Origin: JOPF133 sp035505095
GTDB lineage: Bacteria; Acidobacteriota; Terriglobia; Bryobacterales; Bryobacteraceae
Direction of reading: 5' to 3'
Assembly (NCBI GenBank): GCA_035505095.1
Contig: DATJRE010000235.1
Coordinates: forward strand, 1-64,000
Length of the DNA: 64,000 nt
Shown: piece after piece, positions 16,758 to 24,562 of the stretch
Layout: each line of letters opens with the position of its first letter
How positions within the stretch are numbered: position 1 is the first letter of the stretch
Program-made: the position numbers and the translations under genes
The notes under the pieces: generated by a model
Told to the model about the DNA's origin: nothing
The model's input: the letters and a program-made list of their open reading frames with translations, nothing else
The model's database searches: none

Positions 16758-17864
16758 TTATGAAATCGAGATCACCGGCTTGCCCAACACCTCCCAGCGC
16801 GGCGCCACACCCAGCCCCGGTGCATGGGGCGCAGCCATCCGGCCATTTTTCCGCCGCGGCGCCCCCTCCGCGGTGCTGACCGTGACATAGCTGTTGAAAT
16901 CCGTGGTAGTGAACAGGTAAGCGGGCGGCATGCTGTGCGCCAGGTGCGCGATGGCCGCCGTGGCAATATCCCCGCCCCAGGTGTCTTCAATGGTCAGGGC
17001 AATCCCCATGGACACGCAAAAATCGCGGATCTGGCGTGCCCTGGTCAGGCCGCCGACCTTGGAAATCTTCAGATTAATCACGTCCATGGCGTGGTCCCGG
17101 ATGCCCTCCGCCACCATCGACAGGCTGTCCACCACCTCATCCAGCACAAACGGCCGGTTGGTGTGCCGCCGCACCACCAGGCATTCCTGGTAGCTGGCGC
17201 AGGGTTGCTCGATGTAAACATCCACGTCGCGGACCGCGTCCGCCACCCGCAGCGCCTGGTGCTGGGTCCAGCCGGTGTTGGCGTCCGCCACCAGCACGTC
17301 CCCGCGATCCAGTTCGCGGGAGGCTTCGCGAATCCGATCGATGTCCGTATCCGGGTCGCCGCCCACCTTAAGCTGGAATTTGGTATAACCCTCGGACCGG
17401 TAAAGCCCCACCATCTCCGCCATCCGGGACGGAAGATCCTGGGAAATCGCACGGTACAAGGGAAAGGTTTCTCCGTAACGGCCTCCCAGCAAGGTGGCTA
17501 CCGGCAGCCCCGTCACCTTCCCCAGTATGTCCCAACAGGCCACATCCAGAGCCGATTTCACGTAGGGGTGGCCGCGCAGCGCCGCGTCCATGCGGGCGTT
17601 CAGCACTCCCAGCTCGGTGGGGTCGCAGCCGATCAGGTGCGGCGCGAGTTTGGCGATCCCGGTCCGCGCGCCCTCCGCGTATGCCGGCAGGTAGGCCGGC
17701 CCCAGCGGGCAAACCTCCCCGCACCCGGTCACTCCTTCCGCCGTATGGATGGCCACCACCGTGGAATCGAAGACTTCCACCGAATTCCCGCCGGACCACC
17801 GGTAACTGCCTTCGTACAGTGGCAGATCCACCCGGTAAGCCTCGATTCTGGTGATCTTCGGCAT
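16758..17864 (-). CDS. Enolase-superfamily dehydratase, probable cis-3-hydroxy-L-proline dehydratase type
   Basis: 368 residues, mandelate racemase/muconate lactonising fold. The capping domain covers residues 1-125 and the barrel follows. Metal ligands are D194 (VADANTG), E219 (YIEQP) and D242 (LDE); the catalytic Lys side has FQLKVGG (K166) and INLKISKVGG (K266, K269). The first Lys of the usual KxK is Gln here. The segments SYQECLVVRRHTNRPFVLDE and TIEDTWGGDIATAAIAHLAHS match the hydroxyproline-betaine/3-hydroxyproline dehydratase branch as I remember it, so the substrate is a prediction. The ATG at 17864 was preferred over an upstream GTG-type extension because family N-termini start MKITRIE. 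It is divergent from the lipoprotein gene. Confidence 0.85.
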   Translation of the reverse strand: MPKITRIEAYRVDLPLYEGSYRWSGGNSVEVFDSTVVAIHTAEGVTGCGEVCPLGPAYLPAYAEGARTGIAKLAPHLIGCDPTELGVLNARMDAALRGHPYVKSALDVACWDILGKVTGLPVATLLGGRYGETFPLYRAISQDLPSRMAEMVGLYRSEGYTKFQLKVGGDPDTDIDRIREASRELDRGDVLVADANTGWTQHQALRVADAVRDVDVYIEQPCASYQECLVVRRHTNRPFVLDEVVDSLSMVAEGIRDHAMDVINLKISKVGGLTRARQIRDFCVSMGIALTIEDTWGGDIATAAIAHLAHSMPPAYLFTTTDFNSYVTVSTAEGAPRRKNGRMAAPHAPGLGVAPRWEVLGKPVISIS

Positions 17865-17926
17865 AGGTTCATGATAGCCCTCGGCGGCGGGTTGACAAAT
17901 CCGGTCTTGGGACGCCACCCTGATGT

Positions 17927-18913
17927 TTGATACGCCGATTCCTCCCCGCGCTGGCCGCGGCAGCTCTGTGGACCGGCGGCTGCGGTCACGTGGGCGACCC
18001 GCTGCCTCCGCGCGCCAACGTCCCTTCGCGGATTACCGATCTGGCGGCGGTGCAGCGCGATTCCCTGATCATGGCCCAGTTTTCGGTGCCCGCACGCACC
18101 ACCGAGGGAATCCCCATCGTCACCGCGCTCACCCTGGAACTGCGCGCCGGACCCAGCATCAATCCTTTCTCGATCGACCGATGGGCGGCCCAGGCGCAGC
18201 CGTTCAAACCGGTGTCCATTGAGGGCGGCTATGCCCAATACCACATCCCCGCGGCGGCGTGGGCCGGCAAGGAAATCCTGCTCTCCGCGCGCGCCATCGG
18301 CGCCAACGGCAAGTATGCCGGCTGGTCCAACTTTGTCACCGTCACCGTGGTGGCGCCGCCCCAGGCGCCCCAGCTTGCCACACCCGAGGCCACCGCGCAG
18401 GGCGTGCGCCTCACCTGGAGCGGACCGCCCGGCGACTTCCGGGTGTGGCGCCGCGGCCCCGGCGAGAACGGATTCAGCCGCGTCTCCGACGTCCACGGAG
18501 AGTCCTGGCTCGATACCACCGCCGAATTCGGCAAGCACTACACCTACGAAGTGCAGCGGATCGTAAAATTGGCCGGCGGCAAGGAGGCCGAAAGTGCCGC
18601 CTCCGGCCCGCAGGAGATCACCCCCATCGATACGTTCCCGCCGGCCACGCCCACCGGCCTGCATGCCACCCTGTCGCCCTCTTCCATCGAACTGACCTGG
18701 CAGCAGAACACCGAGCCCGACCTGGCTGGCTATCGCGTGTATCGCGCCGTGGGCAACGGCCCCTTGAGGCGCATCGCCGAAGTGTCCCAGATTCCCAGCT
18801 ACTCCGATCACGCCGTGGAAGCCGGCAGGACCTACCGCTACGCCGTCAGCGCCTTCGATCAATCCGGCAATGAAAGTGACCGCTCGGCCCCCATCGAGGT
18901 GACCATGCAGTAG
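17927..18913 (+). CDS. Lipoprotein with fibronectin type III domains
   Basis: 328 residues. A lipoprotein signal sequence with lipobox LWTGGC (C19) is followed by a beta-rich N-terminal module and two FN3-like domains (about 148-235 and 238-328; ATPTGLHATLSPSSIELTW ... DLAGYRVYRAVG ... YRYAVSAFDQSGNES). It should be anchored in the outer or inner membrane and mediate binding of polysaccharide or protein. The start is TTG at 17927 with only a poor ribosome site. Single gene; function unknown beyond surface binding. Confidence 0.82.
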   Translation: MIRRFLPALAAAALWTGGCGHVGDPLPPRANVPSRITDLAAVQRDSLIMAQFSVPARTTEGIPIVTALTLELRAGPSINPFSIDRWAAQAQPFKPVSIEGGYAQYHIPAAAWAGKEILLSARAIGANGKYAGWSNFVTVTVVAPPQAPQLATPEATAQGVRLTWSGPPGDFRVWRRGPGENGFSRVSDVHGESWLDTTAEFGKHYTYEVQRIVKLAGGKEAESAASGPQEITPIDTFPPATPTGLHATLSPSSIELTWQQNTEPDLAGYRVYRAVGNGPLRRIAEVSQIPSYSDHAVEAGRTYRYAVSAFDQSGNESDRSAPIEVTMQ

Positions 18914-18930
18914 GGCCGTGCCGCGCCGCG

Positions 18931-18987
18931 GGTGCCGGGCCGCGCCGCAGGTGCCGGACCGCGCCGCGGGTGCCGGGCCACGCCGGA
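18931..18987. repeat. Three tandem copies of a 19-nt GC-rich unit
   Basis: Units start at 18931, 18950 and 18969 (consensus GGTGCCGGGCCGCGCCGCA), with a weaker partial copy just before at about 18912-18930. The array fills the gap between two converging genes. Confidence 0.85.
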
Positions 18988-18998
18988 AACCGTCCGCA

Positions 18999-21110
18999 CT
19001 ACTTGTCGGGCATCTGGTCCAGCCGGATCCGGGCGTCCGAGTTGCCCTTGGAAGCGGCCTTCTGGTACAGCTCCTTGGCCATGCCCATGTCTTTGGGGAC
19101 GCCGCGTCCCCGTTCGTACATGCGGCCCAGGTTGTACATGGCCGAGGCATCGCCCAGTTGCGCCGCTTTGCGGTACCAGGCGACGGCCTGCACGTAATCC
19201 TCCTTCACGTGGTTGCCAAGCTGATACATGGCGCCCAGGTTGAGCATGGCGGTGGGGTTGCCCAGCTCGGCAGCCTTGCGGAACCATCGCTCGGAGTCGC
19301 CATTGTCGCTGTCCAAGCCTTCTTCGGCTACCTCCAGCATGGCCGGGACGTTCCCCAGCTCGGCAGCTTGCCGGAACAGATCGAAAGCCTTGGCGGTGTG
19401 TCCCGCCTTACGCTCCGCCAGCCCGTTCTCATAGAGGGCACTGCCGGAGACGGGCGGCGCGGCTGCCTGAGCCTTCCGGGTCACCGCGATGGAGACATGC
19501 GCGGACTCTTCGCCGCCCGGTCCCCTGGCAGTAAGCGTGTAGGTGGTGGATTCGGTCGGTTGAATGGCGATTGCGCCGGAGGCCGCCACCGCGCCTACCT
19601 GTGGGCTGATTCGGACGTCGGTCGCGTCTTTCACCTGCCAGCGCAGCGTCGCCTGATTCCCGGCCACCACCGACCCTGAGCTGGCCGTGAACTCCACCAC
19701 CGTGGGAGCGGCAGGAGCCGGCGCGGCGGGAGAGGCTGGAGAAACCGGAGAAACCGGCGGCGGACCGGGACGGCCGGCCGCTGGAGCCGCCGGGCTTGGC
19801 GCGGCCACCCGCGCCAGCCAGCTCTGCCACGAACTCGACTCGAAAACCCACACCCCGCCTCCCAGAAGTGCCGCTACGGCCAGGCACGCGGCCAGCAGCC
19901 AGATCACCGCCGAATTCCTGCGCACAGGCGCAGCCGGGGGCAGCGCGATTTCCGGTTCCGGCGCCGGCGCGGCGGGCTGGGGAGCTGCAACCGGGGCAGT
20001 CGCAACCGGGGCGGCAGCCGGCTCCTCGGCCGGGCCTTCCGCTGGCGCTGCCGCCGCAATCGCCATCGGAATCGCCACCGGGTGGGTGTCCGCGCCTTGC
20101 GGCGCATCCCGCAGCGCCTCGCTCAGAGCGGCCACGAAACCTCCACAGGAGGCATAGCGCTCCTCGGGCAGCTTGGCCATCGCTTTCCGCAGCACCGCGT
20201 CGGCAGCCTCGGTCAGAGCCGGGTTCGCCGCGCGCGCCGATGGCCGGTCGCCGTAAACGATCAGGTGCGTCAGCGGGGCTAGCGAGGGGGCCTCGAACGG
20301 CCGGCTGCCGGTGAGCATCTCGTAGGCCACCACCGCCAGGGAGAATTGGTCGGACCTGCCATCCAGGGGCCGCATTTCCAACTGCTCGGGAGACATATAC
20401 GTGGGTGTGCCGAGAATCAGACCCGTAGCCGTGAGTCGCTGGGCGGTGTTGATCTTGGCCACTCCGAAATCCGCGATCTTCACCGTGGTGCCCCGCTGCA
20501 GCATGATATTGGCGGGTTTGATGTCGCGGTGAATGATGCCGTTCTGGTGGGCGTAATCCACCGCCGCGGCGGCCTGCCGCAGGATCTCCATGGCCTGCGC
20601 TAGCGGCGGCCGCGGGTTGGCCTCCAGCATATTCTCAAGCGACGGCCCCTCCACCAGTTCCATGGCGATGAAGGCGGCATCTCCCTGCTGCCCGACATCG
20701 AAGATCACCACGATGCCCGGATGAAGCAGCTTGCCCGCCGAATGCGCCTCGCGGAAAAACTGGTCCCGCACAAATCCGGGTTGGCCGGCTTCGGTGGCTG
20801 GATCGATGCGGATCACCTTTACCGCCACGTGGCGTCCGATCAGCGGATCGATCCCCTCGAAAACCACCCCCATGGAGCCGCGGCCCAATTCGCGGGAGAG
20901 CAGATAGCGGCCCAGCCGCCGCTCGGTGGTGGTTTCGGCTTTCAGAAAATCGTCGGAGTCGCGGTGCGCATCCAGCAGGCGCTCCACGGTCTGGCGCAGT
21001 TCGGGATCGCCGAAGCAGGCGTGGTCCAGGAACGCCGGCCGCTCGCTCTCGGGCCTTGCGAGGGCTTCCTCGAAAAGCTTACGAACGCGTTGGTGAAGTT
21101 CCGGTGACAT
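18999..21110 (-). CDS. Membrane-bound Ser/Thr protein kinase with Ig-like and Sel1 repeat domains
   Basis: 703 residues. The N-terminal 65 residues (SPELHQRVRKLFEEALARP) are the short helical prologue usual for acidobacterial kinases. The kinase domain spans about 68-335: glycine loop GRGSMG (76-81), K98 in VAVK, HRDIKPAN (194-201), DFG (214-216), GTPTYMSPE (235-242). An Ala/Pro-rich linker precedes one transmembrane helix (402-423). Outside lie an Ig-like beta domain (470-545) and four Sel1/TPR-like repeats (about 565-690). All catalytic residues are present. The ATG at 21110 was chosen; an in-frame GTG at 21143 is possible. Its start lies inside the ECF sigma gene (overlap 32 nt), so the kinase is co-translated with that sigma factor and may phosphorylate it. 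Confidence 0.92.
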   Translation of the reverse strand: MSPELHQRVRKLFEEALARPESERPAFLDHACFGDPELRQTVERLLDAHRDSDDFLKAETTTERRLGRYLLSRELGRGSMGVVFEGIDPLIGRHVAVKVIRIDPATEAGQPGFVRDQFFREAHSAGKLLHPGIVVIFDVGQQGDAAFIAMELVEGPSLENMLEANPRPPLAQAMEILRQAAAAVDYAHQNGIIHRDIKPANIMLQRGTTVKIADFGVAKINTAQRLTATGLILGTPTYMSPEQLEMRPLDGRSDQFSLAVVAYEMLTGSRPFEAPSLAPLTHLIVYGDRPSARAANPALTEAADAVLRKAMAKLPEERYASCGGFVAALSEALRDAPQGADTHPVAIPMAIAAAAPAEGPAEEPAAAPVATAPVAAPQPAAPAPEPEIALPPAAPVRRNSAVIWLLAACLAVAALLGGGVWVFESSSWQSWLARVAAPSPAAPAAGRPGPPPVSPVSPASPAAPAPAAPTVVEFTASSGSVVAGNQATLRWQVKDATDVRISPQVGAVAASGAIAIQPTESTTYTLTARGPGGEESAHVSIAVTRKAQAAAPPVSGSALYENGLAERKAGHTAKAFDLFRQAAELGNVPAMLEVAEEGLDSDNGDSERWFRKAAELGNPTAMLNLGAMYQLGNHVKEDYVQAVAWYRKAAQLGDASAMYNLGRMYERGRGVPKDMGMAKELYQKAASKGNSDARIRLDQMPDK

Positions 21111-21723
21111 GAGGGGGGTGGGACTCCCGCCGGGATGGTCCACTCATCTGTTCGAACAGCCAGGAACGGGCGAATTCCCATTCCCGGCGCACCATTGTAA
21201 GGGATACCCCAAGCGCTTCGGCCACTTCCCGGTCGGTGTACCCGCCGAAATATTTCAGCTCCACGACTTTCGCCGGACGGGGGTCGAGGCGCTCCAGATC
21301 GCTCAGGGCATCGTCCAGGCGCACTAATTGGGCATCCGGATCTTCCCCGCCGACGCGTACACTCTCCAGATCCAGACGGATCACCCCACCGCCGCGTTTC
21401 TGCGATCCCGCCGCGCGCGCGTGATCCACCAGCACCCGGCGCATCTGCTGGCTGGCGATCGCAAAGAAGTGGCCGCGGCTGTGGATTTCGAGCGAGTGGG
21501 CGCCCGCCAGCCGCAAATAAGCTTCGTGGATGAGCGCGGTGGTTTGCAGCGTATTCCCCGGACGCTCACGGCGCATCTCGCGCGAGGCGATGCGGTGCAG
21601 TTCATCGTACACGCGTGCCACCACCTCCCGTCCGGCCTGCTGGTCGCCGTCCTTCATGCGATTCAGCATTACGGTCAGGTTGCAATCCGGTTCTTCGGGT
21701 GGCAGCTTCTGGTCTTCCGGCAC
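21079..21723 (-). CDS. ECF sigma factor of the acidobacterial kinase-linked type
   Basis: 214 residues. The sigma2 region is at about 33-95 (VVARVYDELHRIASREMRRE, then LIHEAYLRLAG, then FFAIASQQMRRVLVDHARA), and sigma4 at about 140-200 (PAKVVELKYFGGYTDREVAEALGVSLTMVRREW). Most ECF factors carry an acidic DAED-like motif before the LVQEVFLRL helix; here the same place reads Q60-T61-T62-A63. Kinase-linked ECF factors lacking that acidic motif (for example EcfP with its kinase PknT in Vibrio) are activated by Thr phosphorylation. The start is GTG at 21723 with TATACT 13 nt upstream and no Shine-Dalgarno. No anti-sigma gene is present; the overlapping gene is a kinase instead. Confidence 0.93.
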   Translation of the reverse strand: MPEDQKLPPEEPDCNLTVMLNRMKDGDQQAGREVVARVYDELHRIASREMRRERPGNTLQTTALIHEAYLRLAGAHSLEIHSRGHFFAIASQQMRRVLVDHARAAGSQKRGGGVIRLDLESVRVGGEDPDAQLVRLDDALSDLERLDPRPAKVVELKYFGGYTDREVAEALGVSLTMVRREWEFARSWLFEQMSGPSRRESHPPHVTGTSPTRS

Positions 21724-21736
21724 TTCAGTTCAGTTC

Positions 21737-21742
21737 AGTATA
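21737..21742 (-). promoter_or_regulatory. Candidate -10 (TATACT) of the sigma/kinase operon
   Basis: TATACT on the minus strand ends 13 nt before the GTG start, leaving a leader of only a few bases. Between them lies a TGAAC pentamer repeated three times. The -35 side (TTTCCC at 17 nt) is a poor match. Confidence 0.4.
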
Positions 21743-22032
21743 TATTGGCGGCGCGGCCGGGGAAATGCCCGTGCAGGCGGCCCGGGATCTAACTTGGCCC
21801 TACCCAAAGTATAAGATGCGCGCCCGGCCGGGAAACGGTACAACGCGCCGCCTTGGCTCTCGACGCCTGCGCCGCCTCCCGCGCCCCGGAACCTTGCCTC
21901 CCGCGCCTGCGCCTTGAGCCCCACGCCTGCGCCGCCTGCCGCGCTCGGGAGCCTCGACGCGCGCGCTGTTCCACTTGCCACGCCGGCCGCCTGACTCCCG
22001 CGTTCCCCGCCGCCCGGCCGCGCCCGGCTCCC
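21743..22032. other. GC-rich intergenic region with 60-nt-spaced direct repeat
   Basis: No gene is supported. ACGCCTGCGCCGCCT plus CCGCGC occurs at 21863 and again at 21923, exactly 60 nt apart, with one mismatch. The rest is low-complexity GC-rich sequence between the sigma/kinase operon and the divergent methyltransferase promoter. Confidence 0.55.
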
Positions 22033-22061
22033 TTGACTCCTCCGTGTCCCCCGTCTATAAA
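22033..22061 (+). promoter_or_regulatory. Sigma70-type promoter TTGACT-N17-TATAAA
   Basis: TTGACT (22033-22038), a 17-nt spacer and TATAAA (22056-22061). It is the best housekeeping promoter match in the window. The ATG of the methyltransferase begins at 22067, only 5 nt after the -10, so the transcript should start at or next to the start codon. Confidence 0.75.
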
Positions 22062-22066
22062 TAAGT

Positions 22067-22870
22067 ATGCACTCACAAATCAATTTCGGGTATCCCTGGC
22101 CGATCGGCTACGCCCACCTCATCCTGGCCGCCGTGCTGCTGGCCATTTTGGGGCTCGGCTGGGTCTTCCATTGGCGCAAGCCGCTGCTTGTCCTGCTTGG
22201 CCTGGCGTCCGTCTGGGCCTTGGCCGCCTGGACGATTGTCCGCTTCGCCATCGATATCAATGGCCGCGCCACGCTGCCCACCCAGGCGTTCCTGCCCTCG
22301 GGCGCCGGCCAGGTGCTCGATATGGGCGCCGGCACCGGCCGCAGCACCCTGATGGTCCTCGAAGCCCGCCCGCGCGCCACGGTGGTCTCCCTCGACCTCT
22401 TCGGCGCGTCTTACGAACAACACTTCGGCCAACCCCCGGCCGGCGAATCCACCGTCGACGAGGGCCGCGCCGCGCTGATGCGCAATCTGCGCGCCGCCGG
22501 AGTGCAACAGCGGGCCACCATCCAGCCCGGCGATATGCGCCACATGCCGCTCGATTCCGATTCCTTCGACGCCGTGGTGAGCGCCTATGCCATCGATCAC
22601 CTCAGCGGCGATGGCATTACCCAGGCGCTCGGCGAGGCCAACCGCGTATTGAAACCGGGCGGCCAGTTTCTGCTCATTGTGTTGGCCAAGGACTTCTGGC
22701 TCCAGTTCACCTTCGGCCCCCTCGTCGCCCACTCCCATATGATCGCGGCCAATTTCTGGGATCGGAAACTGCGTGATGCCGGGTTCACGATCCTCGAAGA
22801 CGGAACCCAGCCCGCCACCAAATTCGTCCTGGCACGCAAGGACACCGGCCACCCGCGGATGCCACTATGA
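22067..22870 (+). CDS. Membrane-anchored class I SAM-dependent methyltransferase
   Basis: 267 residues. Two N-terminal transmembrane helices (about 14-33 and 39-61) anchor a Rossmann methyltransferase domain. Motif I is VLDMGAGTGRST (83-94); motif II VVSLDLFG supplies the acidic ribose-binding residue; the post-motif DAVVSAYAIDHL and RVLKPGGQFL are also typical. The acceptor substrate is unknown. No Shine-Dalgarno is present, in keeping with the leaderless promoter. The downstream TetR gene follows after 6 nt, so the regulator probably belongs to the same transcript. Confidence 0.88.
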   Translation: MHSQINFGYPWPIGYAHLILAAVLLAILGLGWVFHWRKPLLVLLGLASVWALAAWTIVRFAIDINGRATLPTQAFLPSGAGQVLDMGAGTGRSTLMVLEARPRATVVSLDLFGASYEQHFGQPPAGESTVDEGRAALMRNLRAAGVQQRATIQPGDMRHMPLDSDSFDAVVSAYAIDHLSGDGITQALGEANRVLKPGGQFLLIVLAKDFWLQFTFGPLVAHSHMIAANFWDRKLRDAGFTILEDGTQPATKFVLARKDTGHPRMPL

Positions 22871-22876
22871 AGGAGG

Positions 22877-23503
22877 ATGGGCAGAAAAAAAACCGTTTCC
22901 GACGCGAACCTGCTGGAGGTCGCCCGGGCCGTTTTCATCGAGCAGGGCCTGGGCGCTTCCACCAAGGAGATCGCCCGCCGCGCCGGTGTTTCCGAAGGCG
23001 TGATCTATCAGCGCTTCGCTACCAAGGACGAGCTGTTTTTCGCCGCCATGATTCCGCCGCCCGCCGACGTCACCAGGTTGTTCCAGCACTCGCGGCTCTC
23101 GGGCCGCAAGCTCATTGAAAAGCTCACCCTTTCCATGCTCGAATTCAGCCGCCAGGCCCTCCCCGTAATGCTGCCACTGATGATGCATCCGGAATTCCGC
23201 CTGGAAGACCTGGCCGAGCGCCAGCCCGAATCGCCCATTTTCGTGCTGCGCCGCGAGATTGGCCCCTTTCTGCTCCGCGAACGCAATGCCGGGCGCCTCG
23301 GTCCGGTGGACCCCCGCGGCGCTTCGCTGCTGGTTTGGTCGCTAGCCCAGGCCCTCGCGTTTTTCGAGAGGCTGGGCGCCCATGGCGGCAAGTTCGATCC
23401 CGAGATCATCGAGAGCGCCATCGAGTGCATGTGGAAGGGCCTGGCCCCCAAGCCTCATCGGCGGCGCAAACTGCGCCCTAAGGCATCTTCGCCCGGGTCA
23501 TAG
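22877..23503 (+). CDS. TetR/AcrR-family transcriptional regulator
   Basis: 208 residues. The DNA-binding helix-turn-helix is at about 8-55 (NLLEVARAVFIEQGLGASTKEIARRAGVSEGVIYQRFATKDELFFA), followed by an all-helical ligand domain. AGGAGG directly abuts the ATG with zero spacing, which is unusual. An eight-A run occurs at 22885-22892, and a second start, ATG at 22867 in another frame, overlaps the methyltransferase stop. The given frame carries the complete HTH and a natural N-terminus (GRKKTVSD). It probably regulates the adjacent methyltransferase; ligand unknown. Confidence 0.9.
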   Translation: MGRKKTVSDANLLEVARAVFIEQGLGASTKEIARRAGVSEGVIYQRFATKDELFFAAMIPPPADVTRLFQHSRLSGRKLIEKLTLSMLEFSRQALPVMLPLMMHPEFRLEDLAERQPESPIFVLRREIGPFLLRERNAGRLGPVDPRGASLLVWSLAQALAFFERLGAHGGKFDPEIIESAIECMWKGLAPKPHRRRKLRPKASSPGS

Positions 23504-23666
23504 TCTCCGGCCGTGTGATCCGGTTCGCCCGGCTCCTGACGCGCGCGGCTCGGCATCCGTTCGAAGTCGCCACCGTAAAGGGAGCGCACCCCGCGGTCGC
23601 AGGCCTGGGCCGGCACGCGCCGCAGCCTCTCGGGGCGGCCTCGCCCCTTACCCCCGCCGATACCGC

Positions 23667-23969
23667 TTATTCCAGACCGTACAGCGAGGATTTCTGGCTC
23701 AGCGGCCGCAGCGTGTAGTAAGTCGGATCGGCAAACTTCTCCTGGAAAATCCGCTCCCAGCGGGCGTTATCCCGGCATGCCGCGCATTGGCCGCATTGGC
23801 AGCGCTTCGAAATCGCGCGGCGCGGAAACGTAGCCGGCGCCGCGGGCATGGCGAGCTGCGCCGCAGGCCGGTACCCGGCCTTGAGTATGTTGGGATGGGC
23901 GAGTTCCATAAGCTCAGTATCGAGTGTGTCATAAGAAGGCCGCTTGGGCTGCGGGTTATCAGCGGTCAT
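23667..23969 (-). CDS. Small conserved Cys-rich protein of unknown function
   Basis: 100 residues. The N-terminal half is polar with an ELMELAHPN segment. The C-terminal half contains KRCQCGQCAACRDNARWERIF then QEKFADPTYY, a four-cysteine cluster (CxCxxCxxC) followed by an aromatic-basic helix. I recall this CxCGxC...NARWERIF signature as recurring in Solibacter-like genomes, usually as small stand-alone proteins; function unknown, perhaps a zinc-binding nucleic-acid or adaptor protein. It converges on the TetR gene. Confidence 0.7.
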   Translation of the reverse strand: MTADNPQPKRPSYDTLDTELMELAHPNILKAGYRPAAQLAMPAAPATFPRRAISKRCQCGQCAACRDNARWERIFQEKFADPTYYTLRPLSQKSSLYGLE

Positions 23970-24562
23970 GGCCGGCAATTTATGCGGGTATTCCTGACCC
24001 CAGCCAGTACACAACGCCAATCCCCGCACTTGCGGGTGGCATTCCTGCACGCAAAGCAGCCCGCTTGGTCCGCCAACAAAACATCTGTGCCGGGCTCTTG
24101 CGCGCGGCGCAGGCAAATACTGCCGCGCCTCCAATTCCACACCTGCGGATCCCCCGGCGCACAATCGCGGCGCTTGGCGGATACCATGAAACAGCGGTAC
24201 TTAGAGCACAGCCGCGGTCCACGCGCCGGGCGGCATTCCAACCGCCGCGCCCCCACTAAGCCGGCCGGATTTGGTCCTCCGGTCCCTCAGAAGCGGCAAG
24301 CTGACAAAAGCTAACCATTTGCAGGTTGCGCTTTGTCTAGTGAGGTGGGAGTATTAAACCCGTATTACCGCTACCATTGGGTGGGTTACGGTAGCCAGCC
24401 CCCGCTTGAGGGGCGAGGACTGGCCTGTTCGGGATACCAGGTGAGTGGCATCCGCGACTACATCTGCATTCTATCTGATATCCGGACTTATCTACACCCC
24501 CCAGTTTGTAAATCTCGCACCCGCTCCCAACGAGTGCGACCAGACGAAGGAGGAGTGTGTCT
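23970..24562. other. Long intergenic region with two hairpins before the dihaem oxidoreductase
   Basis: No gene is supported in these 593 nt. Two adjacent stem-loops occur near 24370-24414 (listed separately). The GC content is lower than in flanking genes from about 24330. A strong ribosome site for the next gene ends the region (AAGGAGGAG at 24548). Confidence 0.5.
24370..24414 (+). other. Two consecutive stem-loops, possible structured leader
   Basis: GCTACC (24370-24375) pairs with GGTAGC (24390-24395), and GCCCC pairs with GGGGC (about 24398-24414, 7-nt loop). They lie about 150 nt before the dihaem oxidoreductase start. No known riboswitch class fits. Confidence 0.35.

Noticed and set aside
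18912..18987. Tandem array as a CRISPR
   Set aside because: Units are contiguous with no variable spacers.
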